From Streptomyces sp. H27-H1 (GTDB lineage Bacteria > Actinomycetota > Actinomycetes > Streptomycetales > Streptomycetaceae), in NCBI RefSeq assembly GCF_026627445.1, contig NZ_JAPNLJ010000030.1, positions 1 to 64,000 on the forward strand: DNA of 64,000 nt, given 5' to 3'. The notes beneath the pieces are model-generated. The model saw only the letters and a program-made list of their open reading frames with translations, ran no database searches and was not told the origin of the DNA. Each line of letters starts with the position of its first letter. The stretch's first letter is position 1. Below are positions 34,882-42,968 of this stretch, piece by piece. The position numbers were made by a program, and so were the translations under genes.

Positions 34882-35027
34882 GTTGACCAACTGACCAATT
34901 GGTTAGCTGAGTGGCTAGAAGGTGACACGGCCCGTATGCGCCGTCAACCCCGCAGGTACCAACAAATTTCCGCGGACTCCTCGCGCCACTCCCGACCGAG
35001 TGGTTAGATGCACATGACCAGTTGGAC
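34882..35027. promoter_or_regulatory. Operator cluster between GH20 and GntR genes
   Basis: The perfect palindrome ACCAATTGGT (34894-34903) sits in the imperfect 16-bp palindrome CTGACCAATTGGTTAG. Related GACCAA or TTGG/TGGTTAG half sites occur at 34883-34890, 34999-35007 and 35014-35026. The pattern between divergent genes suggests that the GntR protein binds several sites, repressing the hexosaminidase gene and itself. It differs from the DasR dre consensus. Confidence 0.6.
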
Positions 35028-35056
35028 AGGTGAGCAGAGAGAAATGGGGGCGGGCC

Positions 35057-35929
35057 ATGACAAAGGACGCAACCGACTCGTCGGGATCCGTACTCAAGCG
35101 CGAACGGGTCCGCGAGCACCTGTTGGGGCTCATCGACATCCGGCGGCCCGGCGACGCGATCCCCTCCGAGCGCACCCTGTGCGCCACCCTGGAGGTCTCC
35201 CGCCCCACCCTGCGCGCGGCAGTGGACGAGCTCGTGGCCACGGGGCTGCTCGTGCGCGAGCACGGACGCGGGATGTTCGTCGCCCCGGCCAAGATCACCC
35301 AGGAGCTGGCCGCCGACGAGGCGGCGTTCGCGATGAGGCAGGCCTCCGGCCACTGGTCCAGCCGGGTCCTGGAGCACTCCACCGTCCAGGCGGGCGCCCG
35401 GATCGGCCGCCGGCTCCGGATCTCCCCCGGCGCGCTCCTGCTCTACATCGCCCGGCTGCGGCTGGTGGACGGGGCCCCGATGGCCATCGAGCACCTGCAC
35501 ATCCCGGCCGATCTGGTACCGGCCCTGACCCCGGCGGAACTGGAGGCCGGGGACCTCTACGAGCACCTGCGCGACCACCACGGCGTGTACGTGCACGAGG
35601 CGCAGCAGTCCATCGAGCCGACGGTGGTGAACGAGGCGGAGGCGGGCCTGCTGGACGTCCCGCTGCTCTCCCCCGCCCTGCTCATCGAGCGGCTCACCAC
35701 CGACTCCACCGGCCGGCCCGTGGAGTACGTGCACTCCGTGTACCGGGGCGACCGCTACCGGATCGTCTCGCGCCTGGCCCTCGGGGTGTCCCCGGGGCCG
35801 CCCCCCGGCCCGTCCCCGGGAACCGCGCTGTCGGGCGGCCACCACCCGGGGATCCCGCCGGGCGACCTCGGCCGGCGGGCGGTCATCACCTCCACCACCA
35901 CCGGGGACGTCCACACGAGCCCGAGATGA
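35057..35929 (+). CDS. GntR/HutC-family regulator (UTRA domain)
   Basis: 290 aa from ATG 35057; GTG 35030 is an alternative. N-terminal winged HTH ('IPSERTLCATLEVSRPTLRA' then 'LVATGLLVREHGRGMFV') and a UTRA-type effector domain (~95-245, e.g. 'YIARLRLVDGAPMAIEHLHI'). The last ~45 residues are a proline-rich tail outside the family norm. Divergence from the GH20 gene suggests an amino-sugar ligand such as GlcN-6-P or GlcNAc-6-P. Its 3' end overlaps the metalloprotease remnant. Confidence 0.88.
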   Translation: MTKDATDSSGSVLKRERVREHLLGLIDIRRPGDAIPSERTLCATLEVSRPTLRAAVDELVATGLLVREHGRGMFVAPAKITQELAADEAAFAMRQASGHWSSRVLEHSTVQAGARIGRRLRISPGALLLYIARLRLVDGAPMAIEHLHIPADLVPALTPAELEAGDLYEHLRDHHGVYVHEAQQSIEPTVVNEAEAGLLDVPLLSPALLIERLTTDSTGRPVEYVHSVYRGDRYRIVSRLALGVSPGPPPGPSPGTALSGGHHPGIPPGDLGRRAVITSTTTGDVHTSPR

Positions 35930-36203
35930 TCGGGGTGGTGACCCGGGCGACGGCGGCGTTGTTGTTGCAGGCGTCCCCGAGCGGCTGCCCGTCCCCGGTG
36001 TTCTCGGTGTTCGCGTACTGGTTGACGGCCGAGCAGGGCCCGCCGCAGGCCGAGGAGTACGCCATCAGCGTGTGGTACTTGCGGTCGGGCGTGATGTAGC
36101 CCGTGCTGTAGGGGGTGGTCAGGTAGGGCCGGTAGTCGGCGCCGCCCGTCTGCTGGTCCAGGGGTCGCGCGTACGAACGCACGTCCCACCGGTCCGGGTC
36201 CAC
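35886..36203 (-). pseudogene. C-terminal fragment of a reprolysin-like metalloprotease
   Basis: About 105 codons on the minus strand contain 'TPYSTGYITPDRKYHTLMAY' and 'CNNNAAVARVTTPIISG', the C-terminal part of peptidyl-Asp metalloendopeptidase (M12B/M72-like) proteins. The zinc motif HExxHxxGxxH and everything upstream are missing, so it is a remnant. Sequence before residue ~25 no longer resembles the family. Confidence 0.65.
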
Positions 36204-36274
36204 GGCGACACCCGGTCCCGGGAGCCCGCCACCCGGGCACCCCGCCCCGGCTCACCCCGACGACCCCGGTCCAG

Positions 36275-36310
36275 CCCGGCCCCCCAGGGGTTCCGCCCGG
36301 CCCCCCAGGG
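36275..36310. repeat. 15-bp direct repeat in a G+C-rich gap
   Basis: CCCGGCCCCCCAGGG occurs at 36275-36289 and 36296-36310. The surrounding 36204-36350 stretch has no gene I can support and is very C-rich on the plus strand. Confidence 0.6.
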
Positions 36311-36350
36311 CGCCCGGCCCAGCCCGCTCCCCCGGAGGCCGGGCGGCCGG

Positions 36351-37175
36351 TTACGTCACCCGGAAGCCGATGGCGGCCGGTGACCTGTCGAAGGTCAGCC
36401 GGTCCCAGGAGGGGAAGTCGAGATCGGTGACGGCGAGCAGCCGGCCGGAGGCATCGTGCAGGGTGCGGCGTACGGAGAGCCCACCGGCCGGGGCGGCGGT
36501 GTGGGGGGAGGTGGTCCGGGTCATGGTGATGGTCTCGGCGACCCGGCCGGCCCGCGCGGCCCCCTCCAGCCAGTGGTGCAGGGGACCCAGGTCCTCGTCC
36601 CGGACGCCCGCCGTCAGGCGGTCCCGGTAGCGGGCGAGTTCGGGGAACCTGGCGACGGTGCGGGGACAGAGGTACGTCACCGCGTGCCGCCGGGTCTCAC
36701 CCGTCGGGCCGCTTTCGCGGTGGTGGTGGACGAGGGTCTGCTCCCCGCCGCGCATGCCGAGCTGCTCGGCGAGCGCCGGAGCCAGGGTGACGAGGGTGAG
36801 CCACGCCCGGGCGGAGACCCCCTCGGGCACCGGCGCGGCCGCCTGGGCCGGGGCCGCGTCGTGGGCCGCGGCCGCGTCCTGGGCCGGGGCCGGGGGCCGT
36901 GGCGGCAGCGCCTGGAAGGCCGGCCGGGTGCCGCGCCGGCCGGTGACGACGAGGCCGTCCTCCCTCAGGTGCTGCAGGGCGGCCCGGATGGTCTGCCGGT
37001 TCACCTCGAAGCGGGCGGCGAGGCTGCGCTCGGAGGGGAGCCGGGCACCGGGATCGAGTGCGGTGAGGTCTATCTCGCGCCGCAACGCCGCGGCGATCCG
37101 CTGGTACTTGGGCAGGGCGGCCGGGTGGTACTCGGGCATGGCGGTCGGGCCGCCGCCCCGTGAAGGGGAGGGCAT
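36351..37175 (-). CDS. GntR-family regulator with UTRA-like C-terminus
   Basis: 274 aa from ATG 37175 (AGAGGAG site; ATG 37139 is also in frame). Winged HTH near residues 25-85 ('LPSERSLAARFEVNRQTIRA' then 'LREDGLVVTGRRGTRP'). A short Ala/Pro/Gln low-complexity linker (~90-120) joins a UTRA-like domain. The gene lies 124 bp downstream of the NIS synthetase on the same strand and may be its regulator or an unrelated repressor. Confidence 0.88.
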   Translation of the reverse strand: MPSPSRGGGPTAMPEYHPAALPKYQRIAAALRREIDLTALDPGARLPSERSLAARFEVNRQTIRAALQHLREDGLVVTGRRGTRPAFQALPPRPPAPAQDAAAAHDAAPAQAAAPVPEGVSARAWLTLVTLAPALAEQLGMRGGEQTLVHHHRESGPTGETRRHAVTYLCPRTVARFPELARYRDRLTAGVRDEDLGPLHHWLEGAARAGRVAETITMTRTTSPHTAAPAGGLSVRRTLHDASGRLLAVTDLDFPSWDRLTFDRSPAAIGFRVT

Positions 37176-37218
37176 GGCTTCTCCTCTGACGGGAGGTCAA
37201 GGACTGCGCGGTCTGCTC

Positions 37219-37236
37219 GACCAACGTAGCATTGGT
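37219..37236. promoter_or_regulatory. Inverted repeat upstream of the GntR gene
   Basis: GACCAA-N7-TTGGTC, 44 bp upstream of the GntR start, is a compact palindrome of the size GntR/HutC proteins bind. It shares the ACCAA/TTGGT core with the sites near 34.9 kb. Autoregulation is likely. Confidence 0.55.
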
Positions 37237-37299
37237 CTATACCTGTGAACGAGGTGAGATCCGGTATCCGAACCTCTTTGGCCGGAACCACACGCCCCC

Positions 37300-38910
37300 T
37301 CAGGGCCGCAGCGGGTTGGGAAGCGGCAGGTAGCGGGCGTCGCCGCCGTCGGCGCGGGTCCAGCGCAGCAACAGGTTGGTCTTGGCCGGGAGGGCCGGGG
37401 CGGCCAGCAGACCGGCGATCTCCGGCAGGTCGTGGGCGGCGCCGAAGCGCCGGAACTCCGCGCGGGCGGCGGGCCACAGCTCCCCCGCCGCCTCCGGGTG
37501 GCTCTGCGCGAGCGTGCCCGCCACCTCGGTCAGGTGGTTGACCACCAGGCAGTAGACGAGGCGCTGCCAAGCGGCGTCCCGGCCCAGGTCGGGGAGGAGT
37601 TTGACGCCCTCCGCGTCCCGGAAGAGGGCCTGCGCGGGCATGCCCTCGGCGTCGACGGCCACCAGGGTGTTCTGGAGGTGGGCTTCCAGGACGACGCCGT
37701 GCCGGGCGAAGAGGTGCAGCACGGGCGGCACCACCTGGCGCAGGTACGCCCGCCACCACGCGGCCGGGTCGGCCGTCGCGGCCAGCGGGCTGTCCGGATA
37801 CCCCTCCGCCAGCGCGGCCGCCAGCAAGGGCGTGAGCCCGGGCTCCGCGTGCGCCTCCAGGCCGTCACGGACCAGCACGGCCAGCTCCTCGAAGGCGAAG
37901 GCGGCCGTCCGGTACCCCCGGTCGGACAGCCAGGCCGCGCCCGACCCGGACCGGCGCAGTTCGGCGAAGCCCGCCTCGACCGCGGCGTCCGTGCGGCGCA
38001 GTTTCAGCAGGTCGTGCCGCCACAGCCGGCGCACGTCGTTGGTGATCCGCACATCGAGGCTGAACTTCACGAACAGGTCACCGGCCGGGCCCGCGCCGGG
38101 CACGTACAGGGTCCGGATCGAGGCGGTCGGCCAGACCGGCACCCGGCCGGTTCCCAGCGTCAGCAGCCTCCCGTCCGCGAAGGCCTCGCGGACGGCGGGC
38201 CTGCCCCCGACCAGGTCGAGCTGCCAGGGGTGGGCGGGCAGCAGCCGGTAGCCGGCCGGGGGGCGCGGCCCGCCCAGTGCCTCCGCGAGCGAATCGACCG
38301 CGGCGGACGCGGCCGGCCCGCCCTCCTGCGCCACCTGGTCCTCGCGCAGCCCCAGGAAGACCAGCGGGAAACGGGCGTGCGCCTCGGGGGCGTACGGCAG
38401 CCAGCCGGTCACCGGCCCGCCGCCCCGGGCCTTGGGCGCCGGATGGTGGGGGTGCCCCATGACCAGGGCCTGTTCGGACCGGACGTACGGGTCGGCCGCC
38501 GGCGTGGTGGCCGCGCGGACGGCCAGCAGTGCGGCGATGGTCTCGCGGCTGTCGCCGATCTCGACCGGGAGCTCGTCGTTGGACACCCCGGTGTACTGGC
38601 GCAGTTCGTCGGAGACGAGTTTGACCAGCTCGGTGTGGGTGAGCGGGTGCCAGCCGGCCTCCGTGCGCAGTTCGGGCCGCTCGGGCCGGCGCCCGGCTCG
38701 CACCCGCAGCAGGCGCCCGCTGCCCGACAGCCGGTACACGCACCAGCCGCCTCCCTCCGACCCGGCGGGCTCCCCCGAGCCCGCGGACTCCCCCGACCCG
38801 GCGGGCGGGACCGGTTCGGCGGCCTCCCGTAGCAGGCAGTTCAGGAGCGGGGCGGCCGCGTAGGTGTCGGCGGCGGCGTTGTCGGTGGCGTTGAGGTCCA
38901 CGGATTCCAT
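37300..38910 (-). CDS. IucA/IucC-family NIS siderophore synthetase (first of a divergent pair)
   Basis: 536 aa from ATG 38910 (AGGA eight bases upstream; ATG 38919 alternative). Family motifs: 'MGHPHHPAPKARGG' (substrate/ATP His pair), 'LLPAHPWQLDLVGG', 'FVKFSLDVRITNDVRRLWRH', and the C-terminal 'GVVLEAHLQNTLVAVDAEG' with 'LFRDAEGVKLLPD'. It activates a carboxylate as acyl-adenylate for condensation with an amine or hydroxyl. Citrate or a succinyl-hydroxamate is the usual carboxylate in this family; subtype is not assigned. Regulation by iron is likely, though I saw no clear iron box. Confidence 0.88.
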   Translation of the reverse strand: MESVDLNATDNAAADTYAAAPLLNCLLREAAEPVPPAGSGESAGSGEPAGSEGGGWCVYRLSGSGRLLRVRAGRRPERPELRTEAGWHPLTHTELVKLVSDELRQYTGVSNDELPVEIGDSRETIAALLAVRAATTPAADPYVRSEQALVMGHPHHPAPKARGGGPVTGWLPYAPEAHARFPLVFLGLREDQVAQEGGPAASAAVDSLAEALGGPRPPAGYRLLPAHPWQLDLVGGRPAVREAFADGRLLTLGTGRVPVWPTASIRTLYVPGAGPAGDLFVKFSLDVRITNDVRRLWRHDLLKLRRTDAAVEAGFAELRRSGSGAAWLSDRGYRTAAFAFEELAVLVRDGLEAHAEPGLTPLLAAALAEGYPDSPLAATADPAAWWRAYLRQVVPPVLHLFARHGVVLEAHLQNTLVAVDAEGMPAQALFRDAEGVKLLPDLGRDAAWQRLVYCLVVNHLTEVAGTLAQSHPEAAGELWPAARAEFRRFGAAHDLPEIAGLLAAPALPAKTNLLLRWTRADGGDARYLPLPNPLRP

Positions 38911-38974
38911 TCGGTCCATCCTGAGCGCCGGAGGTGCGCGGGGCGTACCACCGGCCGTGATCTTCAGTATCCGC

Positions 38975-38992
38975 GATGATGAAGTGATCATC
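38975..38992. promoter_or_regulatory. Palindrome in the shared promoter region of the NIS synthetase pair
   Basis: GATGAT-N6-ATCATC lies in an AT-richer patch between the divergent NIS genes. It is a candidate operator or promoter element. It does not match the DmdR/IdeR iron box. Confidence 0.4.
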
Positions 38993-39028
38993 ACGTCATC
39001 CGAGAGGACCAGGGCCCTGGACCCCAGC

Positions 39029-40714
39029 ATGTACCTCCCCGCCACCACGGCCGAAGAGGCCGTCGCCGCCGAACTGGCCGGGCTGTCCGAAACCGCCCCG
39101 GCCGGAGTCGCCCGGCCCGCCGCGCCCATCGGGCCGACCAGGCCTGCCGGGCCCACGGGGCCGGCCGGACCCGCCGGCCCCGCGTCCCCGGCCGGGGACC
39201 GGCCCTCGCTCGGGCCGGCGTACGCCGCCGCGCTCCCCGGTGCGCGCGCCGCGGTGCTGACCCGGCTGTGGCGGGCGTTCGCCTTCGAGCCGTTGCCGTG
39301 GATCACCCGCCGGGAGCGGGGTTCCGGTGTGCTCGCGCTTCGCCTGGCCTCGGGCGCCCGGCTGGAAGGCCCCCTCCCCGACCCGTACGCGACGACCCAC
39401 TCAGCGACCCTTTCGACCGCGCCCCCCGTCACCGAGCTGCTGCTCGACGGCCGCCCCTACCGGCAGGCCGCCCCGCTGATGGCCGCGCTGGGGCTGCCGT
39501 ACGGGGAGGAGTTCGCCGCAGAGCTGGACGACAGCACGTCCTCCCTCGCCCTGTCCCGCGCGGGTCAGCCGGCCGGCCCGAGTACCGGCGCCGGGCCCGG
39601 CGCCGGGCAGCTCGCCGCCTGGGAGTGGGAGCAACGGGTGGTCGACGGCCATCCGTACCACCCCAACTGCCGCTCCCGTCCCGGATTCACGGTGGCCGAG
39701 CAGTTGGCGTACGCGCCCGAGCACCGGCCGGTGGTCACCCTGGGGCTGGCCGTCGTACGGGCGGCGGAGTGCCGGGTGACCGGGGAGTGGCCGGACCGGT
39801 GGCGGGAGGCCGGGCGGATCCTCGTACCCGTCCATCCCTGGCAGGCCGAGCACGTGGTGAAACAGGGGGAGCCGCATGGGCACGAGCTCCGGCCCGGTCC
39901 CGCCGCGCACCCGTTGATGGCCTTGCGCACCCTTTCTCCCTGGGACGGCGGGCCGCACGTCAAGACCGCGCTCAGCACCCGGCTCACCTCCTCCGTGCGG
40001 GACATCTCCGTCTACTCCATCGACACGGCCGCCGCCGTCTCCGCCTTCGCGCAGAGCCTGTCCGAGCGGCTCGACGGCCGTCTGCACATCACCCGCACGC
40101 TGGGCGCCGTCACCGCCGGCACCCCGGATCTGGCCGCCGTGCTCCGCGAGCCGCCCGAAGCGTACGCGGACCGGGGCGCGGGCGAGCGGGTCCTGCCCGT
40201 GGCGGCCCTGGCGCTGACCCCGTACGCACGCTCGGCCCCCTGGCGGGCCGGTTTCGCCCGCCTCGCGCTGTCGGTGTGCCTGCGGGTGCTGGAGCTCGGA
40301 GTGGCCCTGGAGGCGCACGGCCAGAACCTCCTGGTCGTCCTGTCCGCCGACGGCGCCCCGCTGCGGCTCGTGTACCGCGACCTGGCCGACATCCGGATCA
40401 GCCCGGACCGCCTCGCCCGCCACGGCCTGTCGGCGCCGCCGCTGTCGGGGCGGCTGATCACCGATGACGTGACCCTGCTGCGCCGCAAGCTCTTCGGATC
40501 GCTGGTTGCCGGGGCGCTCGGTTCCACGGCGGGTTCGGCCACCGCGCTCGCGGCGGATCTGGCGGCTGCCGCGCCCGGCCTGCCCGCCACCGCCGACACC
40601 CGGGCGCTGCTGACCGGGCCGCTGCCGACCAAGGCGCTGACCCTGATGCGGCTGAGCCCGGGCGTACCGGGCGATCAGTGGGCCGAGCTCGACAATCCAC
40701 TGGCCGGGGGCTGA
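39029..40714 (+). CDS. IucA/IucC-family NIS synthetase (second of the pair), with collagen-like insert
   Basis: 561 aa from ATG 39029; the start is uncertain, with GAGAGGA 20 bases away and a GTG at 38984 also in frame. Family motifs: 'VDGHPYHPNCRSRPGF', 'ILVPVHPWQAEHV', 'HVKTALSTRLTSSVRDIS', 'GVALEAHGQNLLVV' and 'LVYRDLADIRISPD'. Residues ~30-57 form an unusual Gly-Pro-rich, collagen-like stretch (PAGPTGPAGPAGPASPAG) absent from typical members. It should work with the divergent synthetase in a two-step NIS siderophore assembly. Confidence 0.87.
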   Translation: MYLPATTAEEAVAAELAGLSETAPAGVARPAAPIGPTRPAGPTGPAGPAGPASPAGDRPSLGPAYAAALPGARAAVLTRLWRAFAFEPLPWITRRERGSGVLALRLASGARLEGPLPDPYATTHSATLSTAPPVTELLLDGRPYRQAAPLMAALGLPYGEEFAAELDDSTSSLALSRAGQPAGPSTGAGPGAGQLAAWEWEQRVVDGHPYHPNCRSRPGFTVAEQLAYAPEHRPVVTLGLAVVRAAECRVTGEWPDRWREAGRILVPVHPWQAEHVVKQGEPHGHELRPGPAAHPLMALRTLSPWDGGPHVKTALSTRLTSSVRDISVYSIDTAAAVSAFAQSLSERLDGRLHITRTLGAVTAGTPDLAAVLREPPEAYADRGAGERVLPVAALALTPYARSAPWRAGFARLALSVCLRVLELGVALEAHGQNLLVVLSADGAPLRLVYRDLADIRISPDRLARHGLSAPPLSGRLITDDVTLLRRKLFGSLVAGALGSTAGSATALAADLAAAAPGLPATADTRALLTGPLPTKALTLMRLSPGVPGDQWAELDNPLAGG

Positions 40715-40747
40715 GTCCGGGGCGCGGGCGGGCTACTGTCCGGGGGC

Positions 40748-41371
40748 ATGTCATCGACTTCGCACTTGAACTCCGTCCGGTCGTCGTACGACGCCGTCGC
40801 CGGGGACTACGCCGCGCTGCTGGCCTCGGAGCTGGAGCGCAAACCGCTGGACCGGGCGATGCTGGCCGCCTTCGCGGAGTGCGTGCGCGGGGACGATCCG
40901 GCCGCAGGCCGGGCGGTGGCCGACCTGGGCTGCGGCCCGGGCCGGGTAACGGCGCACCTCGACGGCCTCGGGGTACGGGCCTTCGGAGTCGACCTGTCCC
41001 CCGCGATGGTGGCGGTGGCCCGCCGGACCTATCCGGGGCTGCGGTTCGAGGTCGGTTCGATGGGCGCGCTGGACATCGCGGACGGGGTCCTCGGCGGGGT
41101 GCTGGCCTGGTACTCCACGGTCCATACGCCGGCGCCCGAACTCCCCGCACTGTTCTCCGAGTTCGCGCGGGTACTGGCCCCGGGCGGGTACCTGCTGATC
41201 GCGTTCAAGGCGGGCGACCGGCAGCTCCGGCTGGAACACGCGTACGGGCATCCGGTCGACCTCGACGTGTACTGGACCCCGCCCGGGCATCGGCCGTTCG
41301 GGGGGCAAGCGGGCCCCCGTGGGCCCGCCTTCGCCCCGAACGGGCAAGGCGGTGGCAGGAAGGCGGGATGA
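40748..41371 (+). CDS. Class I SAM-dependent methyltransferase, C-terminus altered
   Basis: 207 aa from ATG 40748. Motif I 'VADLGCGPGRV' (58-68), then FGVDLSPAMVAVAR and 'EFARVLAPGGYLLIAFKAGD'. The family pattern holds up to 'HAYGHPVDLDVY' near 180. After that the expected helix and last strand are missing, and the sequence is Gly/Pro-rich, read from a palindromic element. The enzyme may be inactive or shortened. It follows the NIS gene by 33 bp and overlaps the flavoenzyme start (ATGA). The methyl acceptor is unknown. Confidence 0.8.
   Translation: MSSTSHLNSVRSSYDAVAGDYAALLASELERKPLDRAMLAAFAECVRGDDPAAGRAVADLGCGPGRVTAHLDGLGVRAFGVDLSPAMVAVARRTYPGLRFEVGSMGALDIADGVLGGVLAWYSTVHTPAPELPALFSEFARVLAPGGYLLIAFKAGDRQLRLEHAYGHPVDLDVYWTPPGHRPFGGQAGPRGPAFAPNGQGGGRKAG
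41292..41345. repeat. Long imperfect palindrome at the 3' end of the methyltransferase gene
   Basis: 25-nt arms (41292-41316 and 41321-41345) pair with four mismatches around a 4-nt loop. The repeat lies inside the reading frame and supplies the gene's last residues. It may be a REP-like or terminator-like element that has replaced the original end. Confidence 0.65.
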
Positions 41372-42900
41372 CCCTCCACCGCCGCCAGGTCCTCGCGGGA
41401 GCCGCCACGGGCGTGCTCGCCTCGATCGGCGCGACGCCCCGCGGGACGGCCCGGCGCACGGAGCCGGACTACGGTGCGCTGGCCAGGTCCCTCGACGGCC
41501 GGGTGGTGGCGTCGGGCGACCCGGAGTACGACGAGGCCCGGCAGCTGTTCCAGCCCCGTTTCGACTCGGTCCGGCCGGGCGCGGTGGCCTATCCCGCGCA
41601 CCCGGACGACGTGGCCGCCTGCCTGGACTTCGCCCGGCGTTCGGCCGTCCCCGTGGTCCCGCGGGGCGGCGGCCACGGCTATGCGGGCTGGTCCACCCGC
41701 GAGGCCGGGCTCGTCATCGACACGGGAGCCATGGCGGAGGTGGCCGCGGACTCCGGGACCGGGGTGCGGATCGGCGCGGGCGCCCGCCTCGGGGAGGTCA
41801 ACGCCGTCCTCGCCGCGCGCGGCCTGGCGATCCCGACGGGGCTGTGCCCTTCCGTCGGCATCGCCGGTCTCACCCTCGGCGGCGGTCTGGGCCTCTCCTC
41901 CCGGTCCTGCGGAACCACCTCCGACCGGCTCACGGGGGTGACCGTCGTGACCCCCGACGGGACCGTCCGCGAGGTCGGCGCCGACGACGAGCCCGACCTC
42001 TTCTGGGCCCTGCGCGGCGGAGGAGGCGGCAACTTCGGGGTGGTCACCGGGTTCCGCTTCCGTGCCCACCCGGTCTCCGACTGCGCCTTCGCGGAGCTGC
42101 GCTGGTCCGCCGCCGACTCCCCCGCCGTGCTGCGCGGCTGGCAGCGCTGGCTGGAGGCGCTGCCCGACCCGTTCTGGAGCCAGGTGGAGTTCACCGTCGA
42201 CGGCGGCCCGGTCGTCGCCCCGGCCCTGCGGGTGCTCTGCCTGGACGGCGGGCACGCCGAGCTGGAGCGGCAGCTGACCCGGCTGTCCGATCTGGTGGGC
42301 GGCCCGCCCCGGGACAGCTGGACCGTCGTACGCGGCTACGCGGACACCGTCCGGGCCATGGCCGGCTGCCTGGACCGGAGCCCCGCCGAATGCAGGCCGG
42401 CGGGCAGCCTGCCCGGACACAATCCCCAGGGGCGCCTCGGCCGTGCCTCCTACGCCGCCAGGTCCGACTTCTGGGCCCCGGGCGGACTGGGCGAACCTGC
42501 GGCCCTGGCGGTCCTGGCCGCCCTGCGGCGCTACGCCGGGAGCGTGCCGCGCGGCGGGTTCGGCGTGGTGCAGTTCGACGGGGTCTGCGGCGGAGCCCTG
42601 GGCCGGGTCCCGGCGCGGGCCACCGCCTTCGCGCACCGCTCGGCCGGCTTCCTCGCCCAGTACCTCGTCCACTGGCCCGGCCCGGCCCCGGCCGCCGGCA
42701 TCGCCCGGCACCAGGGCTGGCTCGACGGACTCTGGCAGGACCTGCGGCCCTGGGCGAGCGGAGCCGCGTACCAGAACTACGCCGACCCGAAGCTGACCGG
42801 CTGGCGCGAGGCCTACTACGGGCCGAATCTCGCCCGCCTGGAAGAAGTCCGGCGCCGCTACGACCCCGACCGGCTGTTCCGCTTCCCGCAGGCCGTCTAG
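41368..42900 (+). CDS. Tat-exported BBE-type FAD-linked oxidase
   Basis: 510 aa from ATG 41368 (AGGAAGG site), overlapping the methyltransferase stop. The N-terminus HRRQVLAGAATGVLA looks like a twin-arginine signal. The FAD_binding_4 (PCMH) domain has RGGGHGYAG with H103 and GLCPSVGIAGLTLGGG with C160, the pair that gives bicovalent FAD in berberine-bridge-type oxidases. The BBE domain ends in 'YQNYADPKL' and 'RRRYDPDRLFRFPQAV'. The substrate is unknown, perhaps a sugar or secondary metabolite. The TAG stop comes from a mobile-element end. Confidence 0.9.
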   Translation: MTLHRRQVLAGAATGVLASIGATPRGTARRTEPDYGALARSLDGRVVASGDPEYDEARQLFQPRFDSVRPGAVAYPAHPDDVAACLDFARRSAVPVVPRGGGHGYAGWSTREAGLVIDTGAMAEVAADSGTGVRIGAGARLGEVNAVLAARGLAIPTGLCPSVGIAGLTLGGGLGLSSRSCGTTSDRLTGVTVVTPDGTVREVGADDEPDLFWALRGGGGGNFGVVTGFRFRAHPVSDCAFAELRWSAADSPAVLRGWQRWLEALPDPFWSQVEFTVDGGPVVAPALRVLCLDGGHAELERQLTRLSDLVGGPPRDSWTVVRGYADTVRAMAGCLDRSPAECRPAGSLPGHNPQGRLGRASYAARSDFWAPGGLGEPAALAVLAALRRYAGSVPRGGFGVVQFDGVCGGALGRVPARATAFAHRSAGFLAQYLVHWPGPAPAAGIARHQGWLDGLWQDLRPWASGAAYQNYADPKLTGWREAYYGPNLARLEEVRRRYDPDRLFRFPQAV

Positions 42901-42912
42901 TGCTGTGGCCGG
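42897..42912. mobile_element. Solo terminus of the CTAGTGCTGTGG mobile element
   Basis: The 16 bp here are identical to the right-hand terminal repeat of the MITE at 10381-10572. Downstream sequence is different and I find no clear matching opposite end, so this is a truncated or degenerate copy. It provides the TAG stop of the flavoenzyme. Confidence 0.7.
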
Positions 42913-42968
42913 GACCTGGCAGACCTTCCCGCCAGGCATCGGCGCTCTGGCCGGGAGCAGCACCAGCC

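Noticed and set aside
34880..35030. DasR (dre) binding site upstream of the hexosaminidase
   Set aside because: The palindrome ACCAATTGGT lacks the central TCTAGA of the dre consensus, and a GntR gene is adjacent.
38910..39030. Iron box (DmdR/IdeR) in the NIS intergenic region
   Set aside because: No TTAGGTTAGGCTAACCTAA-like sequence is visible; only a GATGAT/ATCATC palindrome.
37300..39432. Extension of the first NIS synthetase to 39432
   Set aside because: The extra N-terminus would be antisense to the divergent NIS gene and has no family similarity; a ribosome site supports 38910.
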